Origin: JAVJQS01 sp040218815
GTDB taxonomy: Bacteria > Bacteroidota > Bacteroidia > Flavobacteriales_E > Vicingaceae
Assembly (NCBI GenBank): GCA_040218815.1
Contig: JAVJQS010000004.1
Span: 372,001-436,000, forward strand
Length of the DNA: 64,000 nucleotides
Reading direction: 5' to 3'
The notes under the pieces were generated by a model, which saw nothing but the letters and a program-made list of their open reading frames with translations, was not told where the DNA came from and ran no database searches. Made by a program: the position numbers and the translations under genes. How positions within the stretch are numbered: the first letter of the stretch is position 1; each line of letters begins with the position of its first letter. Positions 44,694-52,460 of the stretch are shown here, in pieces.

Positions 44694-44732
44694 AATCAAA
44701 GCATGTAATTATTTATCACTACCTGAAAAAGA

Positions 44733-45140
44733 TTGAAAGAAATAACTGCATATGGTTTTATATTGATTGGCGAGCTTGATTTTGCTGAATTATTTCGTAA
44801 TAAAAACGGCACAATCTTACTTGTTGTATATAAAAAAGACAAGATAATTGAACTTGAACAAGCTAAAGAGTTAGTCTCTTATGTTTCAATTTTAGAACTA
44901 ACTAGTTACATAGGAATAGCTGTTTATGCTCCACACCCTCAATTTAGCATTTCAGGAGAGGCTAGAAAGTATTTTGGTAAACACCCTATTTTAATGTCAT
45001 TTAAAAAGCAGGCCATCATTACTACTAATCTATCAACTGTACTTTTAGCTTCATTTTTCATTAAAAAAGACAAACCAATAATTCCCACTAAAGTTTTTAA
45101 AAGAATTAATGATTCACTTAATTGGTTAACTTCAAAATAG
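44733..45140 (+). CDS. DUF7793 (STAS/SEC14-like) protein, paralogue 2
   Basis: A 135-residue product with TTG start at 44733. It aligns along its whole length with its neighbours: TILLVVYKKDKIIELEQAKELVSYV, then SGEARKYFGK, KKDKPIIPTKVFK and LNWLTSK. Similarity is visible but low in detail, so the copies are old duplicates rather than recent ones. Same unknown role. It is 15 bp before paralogue 3, so the trio should be cotranscribed. Confidence 0.75.
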   Translation: MKEITAYGFILIGELDFAELFRNKNGTILLVVYKKDKIIELEQAKELVSYVSILELTSYIGIAVYAPHPQFSISGEARKYFGKHPILMSFKKQAIITTNLSTVLLASFFIKKDKPIIPTKVFKRINDSLNWLTSK

Positions 45141-45155
45141 ATTATCTTTACAGCT

Positions 45156-45563
45156 ATGTACCGCCATGATTTTAAGTTAATTGGCAACAGCTCCTTTGCT
45201 GAAATTTATCTGCATAAAAATGCAGATGTAATACTTTTGAAGTACAAAGAATCGTGTGTCATAAATCTTGATGTAGCTCAAAAAATCGCAGAAGTTTCTC
45301 ATCAACTAATTAAAAATTATCAAGTCGAGCTATTTATTTCTGATAACACTGCGAATTTCATTACCAGCACTCCTGAGGCACGTACATTTTTGAGTAACAA
45401 AAAAGGCTTGCAAATGATGAAAGCCAATGCTATTGTTTCAAAAGATTTGCCTGTTCGAATATTAGTAAATTCTTTTATTCAAAACAATAAGCCCATCATC
45501 CCCTTTAAGTCCTTTAATACAATTGAAAAGGCTTTAGAGTGGTTATACACCTTTAAAGCTTAA
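45156..45563 (+). CDS. DUF7793 (STAS/SEC14-like) protein, paralogue 3
   Basis: A 135-residue product beginning MYRHDFKLIGNSSFAEIY. Family landmarks are ADVILLKYKESCVINLDVAQ, STPEARTFLSN, NNKPIIPFKSFN and EKALEWLYTF. Its TAA stop at 45561-45563 overlaps the convergent XRE regulator stop at 45560-45562. The three copies and the adjacent regulator may form a unit, since the regulator's only nearby target on the other side is a decayed gene. This is inference. Confidence 0.75.
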   Translation: MYRHDFKLIGNSSFAEIYLHKNADVILLKYKESCVINLDVAQKIAEVSHQLIKNYQVELFISDNTANFITSTPEARTFLSNKKGLQMMKANAIVSKDLPVRILVNSFIQNNKPIIPFKSFNTIEKALEWLYTFKA

Positions 45564-45955
45564 GAAGTAAATTCCTCAAAAGTTCCATCAGTGTAATAAA
45601 CTACAATTCTTTTTATACTTTTAATATTAAATGGTTTATCTACCAAAACCTTCTCTTCAACTTCTTTTTTCGCAACTGTTTCAACTTCAGGAGCAGTCTC
45701 AGGTTTTTCAGGGTTCAATTGTTCATTATCAACCCTTGTTGGTTCCTGATTACTAGTTGCTCCACTAATTAACCATGCAGCATCAACCTTTGGATAACGC
45801 TTGATCACTTTTTGAATGAACTCTAAGCTTGGCTTATTCCTGCCTGATAGAATATGAGAAACTGACGAACGCTGCACACCAATTTCATCTGCAAATGCAG
45901 AAGCATTTAATTGGTTTAACTTCATTAAGTACCGAAAACGTTCAACTAAATTCAC
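45560..45955 (-). CDS. XRE-family HTH transcriptional regulator
   Basis: A 131-residue protein. Residues 6-60 form a Cro/C1-type helix-turn-helix (SAFADEIGVQRSSVSHILSGRNKPS), then AAWLISGAT, a Pro/Glu/Val-rich linker (about 72-100) and a C-terminal beta-hairpin, KRIVVYYTDGTFEEF, seen in many Bacteroidota regulators. Its stop overlaps the stop of the third DUF7793 gene. Upstream of its start are six palindromes TTACAnnTGTAA, the nearest only 12 bp before the ATG, so it probably binds them and represses itself. Confidence 0.88.
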   Translation of the reverse strand: MNLVERFRYLMKLNQLNASAFADEIGVQRSSVSHILSGRNKPSLEFIQKVIKRYPKVDAAWLISGATSNQEPTRVDNEQLNPEKPETAPEVETVAKKEVEEKVLVDKPFNIKSIKRIVVYYTDGTFEEFTS

Positions 45956-45967
45956 AATAAAACCAAG

Positions 45968-46246
45968 TTACATTTGTAATTCTATTTAATCATTACAAAT
46001 GTAATGCTTTATTCTAAATTATCAATTTACAAGTGTAAACTATTAAAACAAATTTAGAATACAATAGAAAATATCTTACACTATGGCTTTAAGTAAATAT
46101 TATAATATTTTGAAAACAAAGCATTTAGATCAACAAATAAACTTAGAGTTAAAATAGGGTTTACATTTGTAACATTTTTAAGCATGGAAACAGTTATTGA
46201 GTTATAAATTCGCTAAATCACATTTGTAATGTGTATACATTTGTTA
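45968..46246. promoter_or_regulatory. Array of six TTACAnnTGTAA operators
   Basis: Six 12-bp palindromes: 45968-45979, 45993-46004, 46027-46038 and 46161-46172 match TTACAnnTGTAA perfectly; 46218-46229 (one change) and 46235-46246 (two changes) are weaker. Spacing between centres is 25, 34, 134, 57 and 17 bp. They occupy the whole 295-bp gap between the XRE gene and the decayed outer-membrane gene. I infer cooperative binding by the XRE regulator. No TAnnTTTG promoter was confidently placed. Confidence 0.72.
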
Positions 46247-46250
46247 ATTA

Positions 46251-46740
46251 CTAAGGTAATCTTATACTTATTCCTAATGAATGATAATTCATCACTTGAT
46301 TTAAACCCCAACCTAAAGAATAGTCTAATTGAATGTTGTCACTTACTAAATATGTGATGCCAGCATCCATATTATGGATCCAATCTTCGAAGTTTACAAA
46401 GTCGCCAAAAGCTTCAAGGTATAGACCTACCCTATCCGAAATACCGTGACCATAAACTATGGTCTAAGTAAAATTTCCATCAACCTCTCTTACTAAGCCT
46501 TCCTCATCAAATCGGAAACGGTAGTTATTGTAACCAAAATTTCCACTAATATTTCTATTCTCAGAAAGGTCATGCGAGATGTTTATTCGACTGAATATTC
46601 CATACTTCTAATTTCCTACCCCTCTGGAACCTGAAGGTATAATCGCATCAGCCATAATACCTGTAATTGTTTTTGAGCTATTTTCACTTACTTGTTTGTC
46701 GACTAATACGAAAATCGCCAAAACAACGTTAATTTTGAAC
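46251..46740 (-). pseudogene. Decayed outer-membrane transporter-like gene (remnant)
   Basis: Reading the minus strand from about 46740 to the TAG at 46251-46253, one frame is open apart from two TAG codons (about 46610 and 46462). It encodes a 160-residue fragment with alternating hydrophobic, aromatic beta-strands: ISGNFGYNNYRFRFD, YGHGISDRVGLYLEAFGDF, NMDAGITYLVSDNIQLDYS, LGWGLN and a final HSLGISIRLP. That is the C-terminal half of a Phenol_MetA_deg/'transporter'-type beta-barrel protein (normally about 240-260 residues). The N-terminal half is missing; sequence before it is not coding. Two stops plus truncation indicate a pseudogene rather than stop-codon reassignment, since other genes here use TAG as a stop. 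Confidence 0.8.
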
Positions 46741-46741
46741 T

Positions 46742-47128
46742 GTGACAATTCATATTAGAAATAGCGTATTTACTAAAACTCTTTGGGGGTTGATGGGACT
46801 CTATCTGCTCAACATATGTGTTGATACGGCAGATCCGAACCCTGAACATATTCCTGAAGATTTATCGATTAATGACCAAGAAAGTATCGTAGAAATAGTC
46901 CTCGAGAAAGTATTGGGTTATGAAGATGCCATTAAAGAATATGATGACCACGATGCCGAAGACCACAACAAAAAGTCCGATATTAAAATTGATTTAACAA
47001 CTCATTTTTCAGTTGATAAGCCCTTAAATCAACCAATCATTGAAGCAACTAGGCATAAATTTCCAGACTATAGCACGCATTTAACAAGAGGTTTTCAAAA
47101 GCTAGATATACCACCACCCAAGATTTGA
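46742..47128 (+). CDS. Conserved small hypothetical protein ahead of the HAEPLYID gene
   Basis: A 128-residue product beginning at GTG (46742). An N-terminal hydrophobic segment (TLWGLMGLYLLNICV, residues 11-25) may be a signal peptide or anchor. The ICVDTADPNPEHIPEDL, LEKVLGYEDAIKEYDDHDAEDHNKK and KIDLTTHF segments look conserved, and the His/Asp-rich middle (47-57) could bind metal. I have seen similar proteins ahead of HAEPLYID-type genes in Bacteroidota but know no function. It lies 77 bp before that gene and may be coexpressed. Confidence 0.65.
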   Translation: MTIHIRNSVFTKTLWGLMGLYLLNICVDTADPNPEHIPEDLSINDQESIVEIVLEKVLGYEDAIKEYDDHDAEDHNKKSDIKIDLTTHFSVDKPLNQPIIEATRHKFPDYSTHLTRGFQKLDIPPPKI

Positions 47129-47205
47129 TTTGTTTTACGACTTGATAATTTCCTACCGCATAAAAAGTGGTGGGGTAATCTCACTATTACTAAAAACAAA
47201 TCAAA

Positions 47206-48066
47206 ATGAAAATAAAAACATTCTTGATGCTAATAGTTTTATTAGCATCTACAATATATTCAATTGCTCAAATTACAAAGACTAAAAAAGACAGTATTTA
47301 TATTCAACAAGTAGAAGACTATAAAGAACCTGACAAGGTTCTACATGCTGAACCACTCTATATTGATTTAATACGTGATTTAGGTGCTAGAAAAGGTGAA
47401 AAGGAATGGAACATAGGTTTAGGTTTAACAGACAATTTAAAATTTGATGCTTATGAAGCACTTATTGAATATGAATGGGCACCAATTGATAGGTTAGGGT
47501 TTGAAGTTGAATTACCTTTTACTTTTTATTCCCCGCAAAACGGAATAGAAAGCGATTCAATTCCTTCCAATAGTTTAAATAGTATTAAAATAGCAACTCA
47601 ATGGTCATTCTTCGTTAGCGAACAAATGGCAACTTCGATGGCAATTGGTTATATCAACGAGTTTGAATTGTCTGATTTTAGAAATTTTGGAAGTCCTTTC
47701 ATTAAAGGAAATATTTATAATCCATTTTTAGTGGTTGCAAAACGCTGGAGAAACAACTTTCATTCATTAATTTATTCGGGTCCAATGATAGAACAGGATT
47801 TTAAAACTAATAAGTTTTATACTACATATGACATAAATACAAGTTTTCATTATATGATTAAAGGTACACGAAATTTCATTGGTGTTGAATTCAACAAGAT
47901 ATTTGACAATAGCGACTTTGATATGACGGTTCGACCTCAAATGCGTTTAGGAATTGCAGATAATTTATTAATTGGAATTGTAGCGGGAATTCCTGTAAGT
48001 AGAGAAAATGAAAGATTAAGCTCTTTTGTAAGACTAATATGGGAGCCAAAACATAAGCATAAATAA
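47206..48066 (+). CDS. HAEPLYID-family outer-membrane protein
   Basis: A 286-residue protein with a signal peptide (1-22, ending SIAQ) and the defining motif VLHAEPLYIDLIRDLGARKGEKEWNIG around residues 45-70. The remainder has the alternating pattern of an outer-membrane beta-barrel (e.g. RLGFEVELPFTFY, VAKRWRNNFHSL). The family name comes from the HAEPLYID motif; its function is not established to my knowledge. It sits beside a DtxR regulator and TonB receptor, which suggests a link to metal acquisition. A clear terminator follows about 30 bp after the stop. Confidence 0.85.
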   Translation: MKIKTFLMLIVLLASTIYSIAQITKTKKDSIYIQQVEDYKEPDKVLHAEPLYIDLIRDLGARKGEKEWNIGLGLTDNLKFDAYEALIEYEWAPIDRLGFEVELPFTFYSPQNGIESDSIPSNSLNSIKIATQWSFFVSEQMATSMAIGYINEFELSDFRNFGSPFIKGNIYNPFLVVAKRWRNNFHSLIYSGPMIEQDFKTNKFYTTYDINTSFHYMIKGTRNFIGVEFNKIFDNSDFDMTVRPQMRLGIADNLLIGIVAGIPVSRENERLSSFVRLIWEPKHKHK

Positions 48067-48095
48067 AAATTAAGGCTACCAAAATGTATAAAAAA

Positions 48096-48128
48096 GTAGC
48101 GGTTTAGATGCAAATCTGAACCGCTTTT
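48096..48128 (+). terminator. Terminator of the HAEPLYID gene
   Basis: AGCGGTTTAGAT (48098-48109) and ATCTGAACCGCT (48114-48125) pair with one G-U at a loop-proximal position, followed by TTTT. It begins 32 bp after the HAEPLYID stop. Confidence 0.85.
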
Positions 48129-48339
48129 ACCTCTTGTTTAGTGTCTAGCTTTACGATCTGTAAATGTTTAATCACACTACCTTAAAGAAAATGAATTAAG
48201 AACTAAAGTAATTTGTAAGGGTAGAAACTAATATGGTGAAAAGTCTGATTTATACCTTCTATCAAGGAGATCTTAACGCATCACAAGAAAAAAAGTCACA
48301 TCGGCGCACTTACAAACTATAATTAAGCAAAACCGAACT

Positions 48340-48996
48340 TTATTCCTTTTCAACCAGCAATCTTTCGCAAACTTTAGAACTCAAAGATTCTGATGACCGT
48401 TTATCGTAACTGACAATCATTGTATTGTCAAACTGTTCAACAAATTCGATTTTCATTTTCAAGCCAAGATGTATTTCTCTACTGTTCAAAAATTTCAAAA
48501 ACTCATCAGAACTATTGATGACAGCAGCCATTTTTACGGAATCCCCTTGCTGACATTCGCTCAATTTACTGTACTCTTTCCAAACTATATTTCCATTCTG
48601 ATCAGGAATAGGCGATCCATGAGGGTCAAATTGGGGATAGTCTAGCAGCTTGTCCATCTTAGCAAAAAAATCAGGCGATTTAATATGTTCAACCTGTTCT
48701 GCTATTTCATGAACTTGTTCCCAACCGAAGCCCATTTTTTCTACCAAAAACATTTCTGTGAGTCTGTGCTTTCGGATTATTAAAGCTGCTTCTTTCTTTC
48801 CATTTTTAGAAAGTCGTAATGGCTTATAGCTTTCATAATGAACCAGGTTTTTAGAGGCCAACTTTTTCATCATGCTGGTTACTGAGGGCATTTTTATATC
48901 CAAATGCTTTGAAAGATCATTTACATTTACCTCTCCACTATCATTAGAAAGGGTAAACATCGCCTTTAAGTAATTTTCTTCCACCAAAGAGTTCAT
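48340..48996 (-). CDS. DtxR/MntR-family metal-dependent repressor (copy 1)
   Basis: A 218-residue regulator. Residues 5-65 form the winged HTH (VNDLSKHLDIKMPSVTSMMKKL), 65-140 the dimerisation/metal domain with RKHRLTEMFLVEKMGFGWEQVHEIAEQVEHI and the DPHGSPIP motif, and about 150-218 a FeoA/SH3-like C-terminal domain. The His/Glu ligands of the metal sites are all present. The family uses Mn(II) or Fe(II) as co-repressor. It is divergent from the TonB receptor across 121 bp that contain a TTAG-N6-CTAA element. Another standalone copy is at 51791, and a third domain is fused to a permease. Confidence 0.93.
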   Translation of the reverse strand: MNSLVEENYLKAMFTLSNDSGEVNVNDLSKHLDIKMPSVTSMMKKLASKNLVHYESYKPLRLSKNGKKEAALIIRKHRLTEMFLVEKMGFGWEQVHEIAEQVEHIKSPDFFAKMDKLLDYPQFDPHGSPIPDQNGNIVWKEYSKLSECQQGDSVKMAAVINSSDEFLKFLNSREIHLGLKMKIEFVEQFDNTMIVSYDKRSSESLSSKVCERLLVEKE

Positions 48997-49063
48997 GCTT
49001 CAAAGTTAATCTTTCAAATAAAAACCCTTCGAATAAAAATTAAATATTTTCAAAATAAATTTA

Positions 49064-49077
49064 TTAGCCGTATCTAA
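49064..49077. promoter_or_regulatory. Candidate DtxR-family operator before the TonB receptor
   Basis: TTAG (49064-49067), six bases, CTAA (49074-49077), the same arm and spacing as the perfect palindrome at 51726. It lies 5 bp upstream of a TACTTTTG element (49083-49090, a TAnnTTTG match) and within the divergent spacer to the DtxR gene. The central six bases are not symmetric, so evidence is moderate. Confidence 0.55.
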
Positions 49078-49082
49078 CTTAT

Positions 49083-49090
49083 TACTTTTG
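49083..49090 (+). promoter_or_regulatory. Putative -7 promoter element for the TonB receptor
   Basis: TACTTTTG matches TAnnTTTG and lies about 28 bp before the ATG at 49118. Because a promoter core sits here, a TTG at 49088 in the same frame cannot be the start codon. Confidence 0.55.
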
Positions 49091-49117
49091 CTGTTAAAAC
49101 ACTTGAAAGGCAAACGA

Positions 49118-51508
49118 ATGAAGATTAAAAAATACAATAATAATGTGTTATTAACATCAGCTTTTATGTTTGTATGCTTGTTTAGTCAAGCTCAAACTGC
49201 AAGTATTTCAGGTAAAATATCGGATAAAAACAACCCAATAATTGGAGCAACTGTAAGCATTTCAAGCCTTAATATTGGAACAGCCACAGATAAAAATGGG
49301 GTTTACTCAATTGATGGTTTAAAAGAAGGAAGTTATACCTTAAGGATTAGTTTTATAGGCTACAGAACTATTGAGAAAAAGATTGATGTAATAGCACGGG
49401 CTCATGTCCGACATAATTTCACCCTTCAAGAAGATGTACTTCAGCTTAGCGAAGTGATGATAACAGGAACCCGAAATCGCGTTGAGCGATACAACTCACC
49501 TGTTATTGTTAGCACTGTAGATGCTAAGACATTTGAGGCAACACAGTCGTTGAATGTAGCTGAAGGTTTGAATTTTTCCCCAGGTTTAAGGGTTGAAAAT
49601 AACTGTCAGAACTGTGGATTTACTCAACTTAGAATGAACGGCCTTGATGGAGCATATTCACAGATATTAATTAATAGTCGACCTATATTCTCTGCATTGG
49701 CAGGTGTTTATGGTTTGGAAATGCTGCCTTCTAGCATGGTTGATAGGATAGAGGTAGTGAGAGGTGGCGGTTCTGTGATGTACGGCGGTAATGCTATTGC
49801 TGGTACAGTGAACATTATTACGAGAGACCCTTTCGAAAACACATTTGAAGTGGGAGTAAACCAGGCTTTTATTAATGGTGAAGCCCCTGACAGAACAGTA
49901 AACTTTAATGGTTCTGTTGTTTCGGATGACTTGGATAAAGGGATTACTTTCTTTGGTTTTAACAGAAAAAGAGACCATTGGGATGCTAATAATGATGGTT
50001 TTTCTGAGATTGTAGAACTACAAAATAACACTTTCGGTTTTGACGCATTTTACAACTTTAATAATAGGAATAAACTGAAATTAGGATCGTACTACATTAA
50101 TGAATTTAGAAGAGGTGGAAACAAATTCGATTTGTTTCCGCACCAGACGGATGTTACCGAGCAGTTGGACCATAACATCTTGAGCACCAATCTTTCGTTT
50201 GAACATCTTAGCAAAAATAACAAACACAAGATATTATTATATGGGTCAATACAACATGTTGAAAGAGGTAGTTACTATGGTGGTGGAGGCCGAGTAATTG
50301 CTGAGGGCGATAGTTTGACCCATGATGACGTGATTGCTATCAACGCCTATGGTAATTCAGAAGATATTTCTAGCGTTAGCGGCTTACAGTACAATTATTT
50401 TATAAACACTAAGTTTACACTAACTGCTGGTTCTGAATACATTTACAACAATGTAGTAGATGAAATGCCTGGTTATGGAAGGCTTGTTGATCAGAAAGTT
50501 GGCACTTGGGGGACATTTGCAGAGCTGGAAATGAAACCTGCTGAGAAATTAACCTTTTTGATAGGAGGACGTTTCGACCAGATCAAAATTAATGGTAGAT
50601 ACAAACTTGAAGAAGAAAACTTAAATAATGATCAAAATCTAAATGTATTTGTGCCGCGTCTATCAGCCATGTATGCTATAAAAGAAAACCTAAAACTTCG
50701 TACTTCCTTTGCTCAAGGATACAGAGGTCCACAAGCATTCGATGAAGACTTACACATTGAAACAGTGGGAGGAGCAGCTCGCTTTATCCGTCTAGGTAAC
50801 GATCTTAAGGTAGAAAGATCGAATAGTGTAACGCTCTCATTAAATTATGACAAATTTGTAGGCAAAAACCAGATGAATTTTGTGGTTGAAGGATTTTACA
50901 CGCATTTAAATAATCCTTTCATTTTTGCCAATCAGGAGGAATTACTCAGTGGTGTGGCTGTAATTACCAAAAGAAATGGTGATGGTGCTGCTGTATCAGG
51001 AGTGAACTTAGAAGCTAACATTGCATTCGGTAGTAATTTTGTATTGCAATCAGGTGCAACCATTCAAACTGCCCTATACGATTCAGAAGAAGAACTGTGG
51101 GCTCCTGAAGTGCCGTCAGAAAACCTTCAGACTACAACGACAGACCGTTTGCTCAGGACACCCAATACCTATGGGTACTTTTCTTTGGTGTATAACCTCA
51201 ATGAAGCATTAGCACTTTCCTACTCCGGAGTGATTACTGGCTCTATGAACGTGCCCCACGTAATAGATTTAGAAACAGAGCAGACAATTATTAAAACTAC
51301 TCCAACATTCTTTGAAAACAACCTAAAGGTGGCTTATACAGTTCATAAAGAAAAACACTATAAAGTTGAACTGTTTGGAGGAGTACAAAATATATTTAAC
51401 AGTTATCAAGACGACTTTGACAAAGGAGCTAATAGAGATGCAGGGTATATTTATGGGCCTATTCGTCCTCGAACTTTTTTCATGGGCTTGAAATTTGGTT
51501 TGGATTAA
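49118..51508 (+). CDS. TonB-dependent outer-membrane receptor
   Basis: I choose ATG at 49118 (MKIKKYNNNVLL): an in-frame TTG at 49088 overlaps the promoter. The 796-residue product has a signal peptide (1-26), a carboxypeptidase-regulatory-like domain (about 28-105, ISGKISDKNNPIIGATVSIS), a plug (about 115-235) with VIVSTVDAKTFEATQSLNVA, LRMNGLDGAYSQILINSRP and IEVVRGGGSVMYGGNAIAGT, and a beta-barrel ending TFFMGLKFGLD. The NNCQNCGF loop is typical for this receptor branch. It imports a bound metal chelate or cofactor using TonB. Next to DtxR regulators, manganese or iron uptake is likely. Confidence 0.93.
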   Translation: MKIKKYNNNVLLTSAFMFVCLFSQAQTASISGKISDKNNPIIGATVSISSLNIGTATDKNGVYSIDGLKEGSYTLRISFIGYRTIEKKIDVIARAHVRHNFTLQEDVLQLSEVMITGTRNRVERYNSPVIVSTVDAKTFEATQSLNVAEGLNFSPGLRVENNCQNCGFTQLRMNGLDGAYSQILINSRPIFSALAGVYGLEMLPSSMVDRIEVVRGGGSVMYGGNAIAGTVNIITRDPFENTFEVGVNQAFINGEAPDRTVNFNGSVVSDDLDKGITFFGFNRKRDHWDANNDGFSEIVELQNNTFGFDAFYNFNNRNKLKLGSYYINEFRRGGNKFDLFPHQTDVTEQLDHNILSTNLSFEHLSKNNKHKILLYGSIQHVERGSYYGGGGRVIAEGDSLTHDDVIAINAYGNSEDISSVSGLQYNYFINTKFTLTAGSEYIYNNVVDEMPGYGRLVDQKVGTWGTFAELEMKPAEKLTFLIGGRFDQIKINGRYKLEEENLNNDQNLNVFVPRLSAMYAIKENLKLRTSFAQGYRGPQAFDEDLHIETVGGAARFIRLGNDLKVERSNSVTLSLNYDKFVGKNQMNFVVEGFYTHLNNPFIFANQEELLSGVAVITKRNGDGAAVSGVNLEANIAFGSNFVLQSGATIQTALYDSEEELWAPEVPSENLQTTTTDRLLRTPNTYGYFSLVYNLNEALALSYSGVITGSMNVPHVIDLETEQTIIKTTPTFFENNLKVAYTVHKEKHYKVELFGGVQNIFNSYQDDFDKGANRDAGYIYGPIRPRTFFMGLKFGLD

Positions 51509-51725
51509 ACAAAAGAGAGCGGGATGCTGTATCTTTGAAATAAGCAGAAACTTACAAAGTGTAAGCAGTTAGATTTATATAAGAAGAGCCGTATGATGGG
51601 AGACTATAAATTAATATTCTATAAGAGATTTAGTGTAAACCACTTTACCTACTCAATTATTTGACTCATAATTAAAACTTACTTGTAGTTTTTTATACCA
51701 ATAATTTTGGTAAAAAAACTAAATA

Positions 51726-51741
51726 TTTAGACTAGTCTAAA
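51726..51741. promoter_or_regulatory. Perfect 16-bp palindrome, likely DtxR-family operator
   Basis: TTTAGACTAGTCTAAA is its own reverse complement. It is 49 bp before the ATG of the second DtxR gene and 22 bp ahead of the -7 element at 51764, so it overlaps the polymerase -33 region. The TTAG-N6-CTAA form is repeated upstream of the TonB receptor. Confidence 0.78.
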
Positions 51742-51763
51742 AATTATTTTAGAAAGTATTAAT

Positions 51764-51771
51764 TACCTTTG
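51764..51771 (+). promoter_or_regulatory. Putative -7 promoter element of the dtxR-ABC operon
   Basis: TACCTTTG matches TAnnTTTG and lies 19 bp before the ATG at 51791. The operator at 51726-51741 is upstream of it at a distance suited to block polymerase. Confidence 0.55.
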
Positions 51772-51790
51772 TTGCTTCTAAATTAATGTT

Positions 51791-52453
51791 ATGCCCTCCT
51801 TAACCGAAGAGAACTACTTAAAAGCAATTTTTGTTTTAAATCAGGGTAATGAGAAGAAGGCTTCAACGAATGCAATCGCTGACAAGATGAGCACAAAAGC
51901 TTCTTCTGTTTCAGATATGCTTAAGCGATTAAACGATAAGAAGTTAATTAATTATAAGAAGTATCAGGCTGCTGAACTAACAGCATCCGGTGAAAAAATA
52001 GCCATTACTATCATTAGAAAGCATCGCTTGTGGGAATACTTCTTGGTGGAGAAATTGAAATTTGGTTGGGATGAAGTGCATGACATTGCAGAGCAATTAG
52101 AGCATATTCAATCAAAAGAACTGACCAACAGGTTGGAGGATTTTTTAGATTACCCTACCCTAGACCCACATGGAGATCCAATTCCCAACAAAGAGGGTGT
52201 TTTTCCGATTGAATTAAATGAAACCTTATCAGACAAAAACGAAAATGAGTCAACTACAATCATAGGAGTCAAAAATCACTCTACTGAATTCTTAAAATAT
52301 TTGGATGCCCTTTCGATTGAATTGGGCACAAAAGTGAAGATAAAAAAAATAAATGATTTTGATCTTTCTCAAGAAATAGTAATTGACGATAAAAATAGCA
52401 AGCACATTTCAAAAGAAGTGGCAGATAATTTATTTGTAAAGATATCAGAATAA
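51791..52453 (+). CDS. DtxR/MntR-family metal-dependent repressor (copy 2)
   Basis: A 220-residue regulator similar to the one at 48340: HTH with STNAIADKMSTKASSVSDMLKRL, metal domain with RKHRLWEYFLVEKLKFGWDEVHDIAEQLEHI and DPHGDPIPN, then a FeoA-like C-terminal domain. It is 7 bp before the substrate-binding protein gene and is first in that operon, so autoregulation through the 16-bp palindrome is expected. TroR in Treponema and MntR relatives play the same part for Mn/Fe transporters. The two DtxR proteins of this island probably respond to different metals or tune different thresholds (inference). Confidence 0.93.
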   Translation: MPSLTEENYLKAIFVLNQGNEKKASTNAIADKMSTKASSVSDMLKRLNDKKLINYKKYQAAELTASGEKIAITIIRKHRLWEYFLVEKLKFGWDEVHDIAEQLEHIQSKELTNRLEDFLDYPTLDPHGDPIPNKEGVFPIELNETLSDKNENESTTIIGVKNHSTEFLKYLDALSIELGTKVKIKKINDFDLSQEIVIDDKNSKHISKEVADNLFVKISE

Positions 52454-52460
52454 ACAACTT

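Noticed and set aside
44277..45955. Toxin-antitoxin system made of the DUF7793 genes and XRE gene
   Set aside because: Three convergent paralogues without toxin motifs and on the opposite strand to the regulator do not fit known toxin-antitoxin layouts.
46251..46740. Stop-codon (TAG) reassignment to explain the two internal TAGs
   Set aside because: Other genes in the window end with TAG, and this gene also lacks its N-terminal half, so simple decay is more likely.
49088..49117. TTG start for the TonB receptor at 49088
   Set aside because: This TTG overlaps the TACTTTTG promoter element; the ATG at 49118 starts a proper signal peptide.
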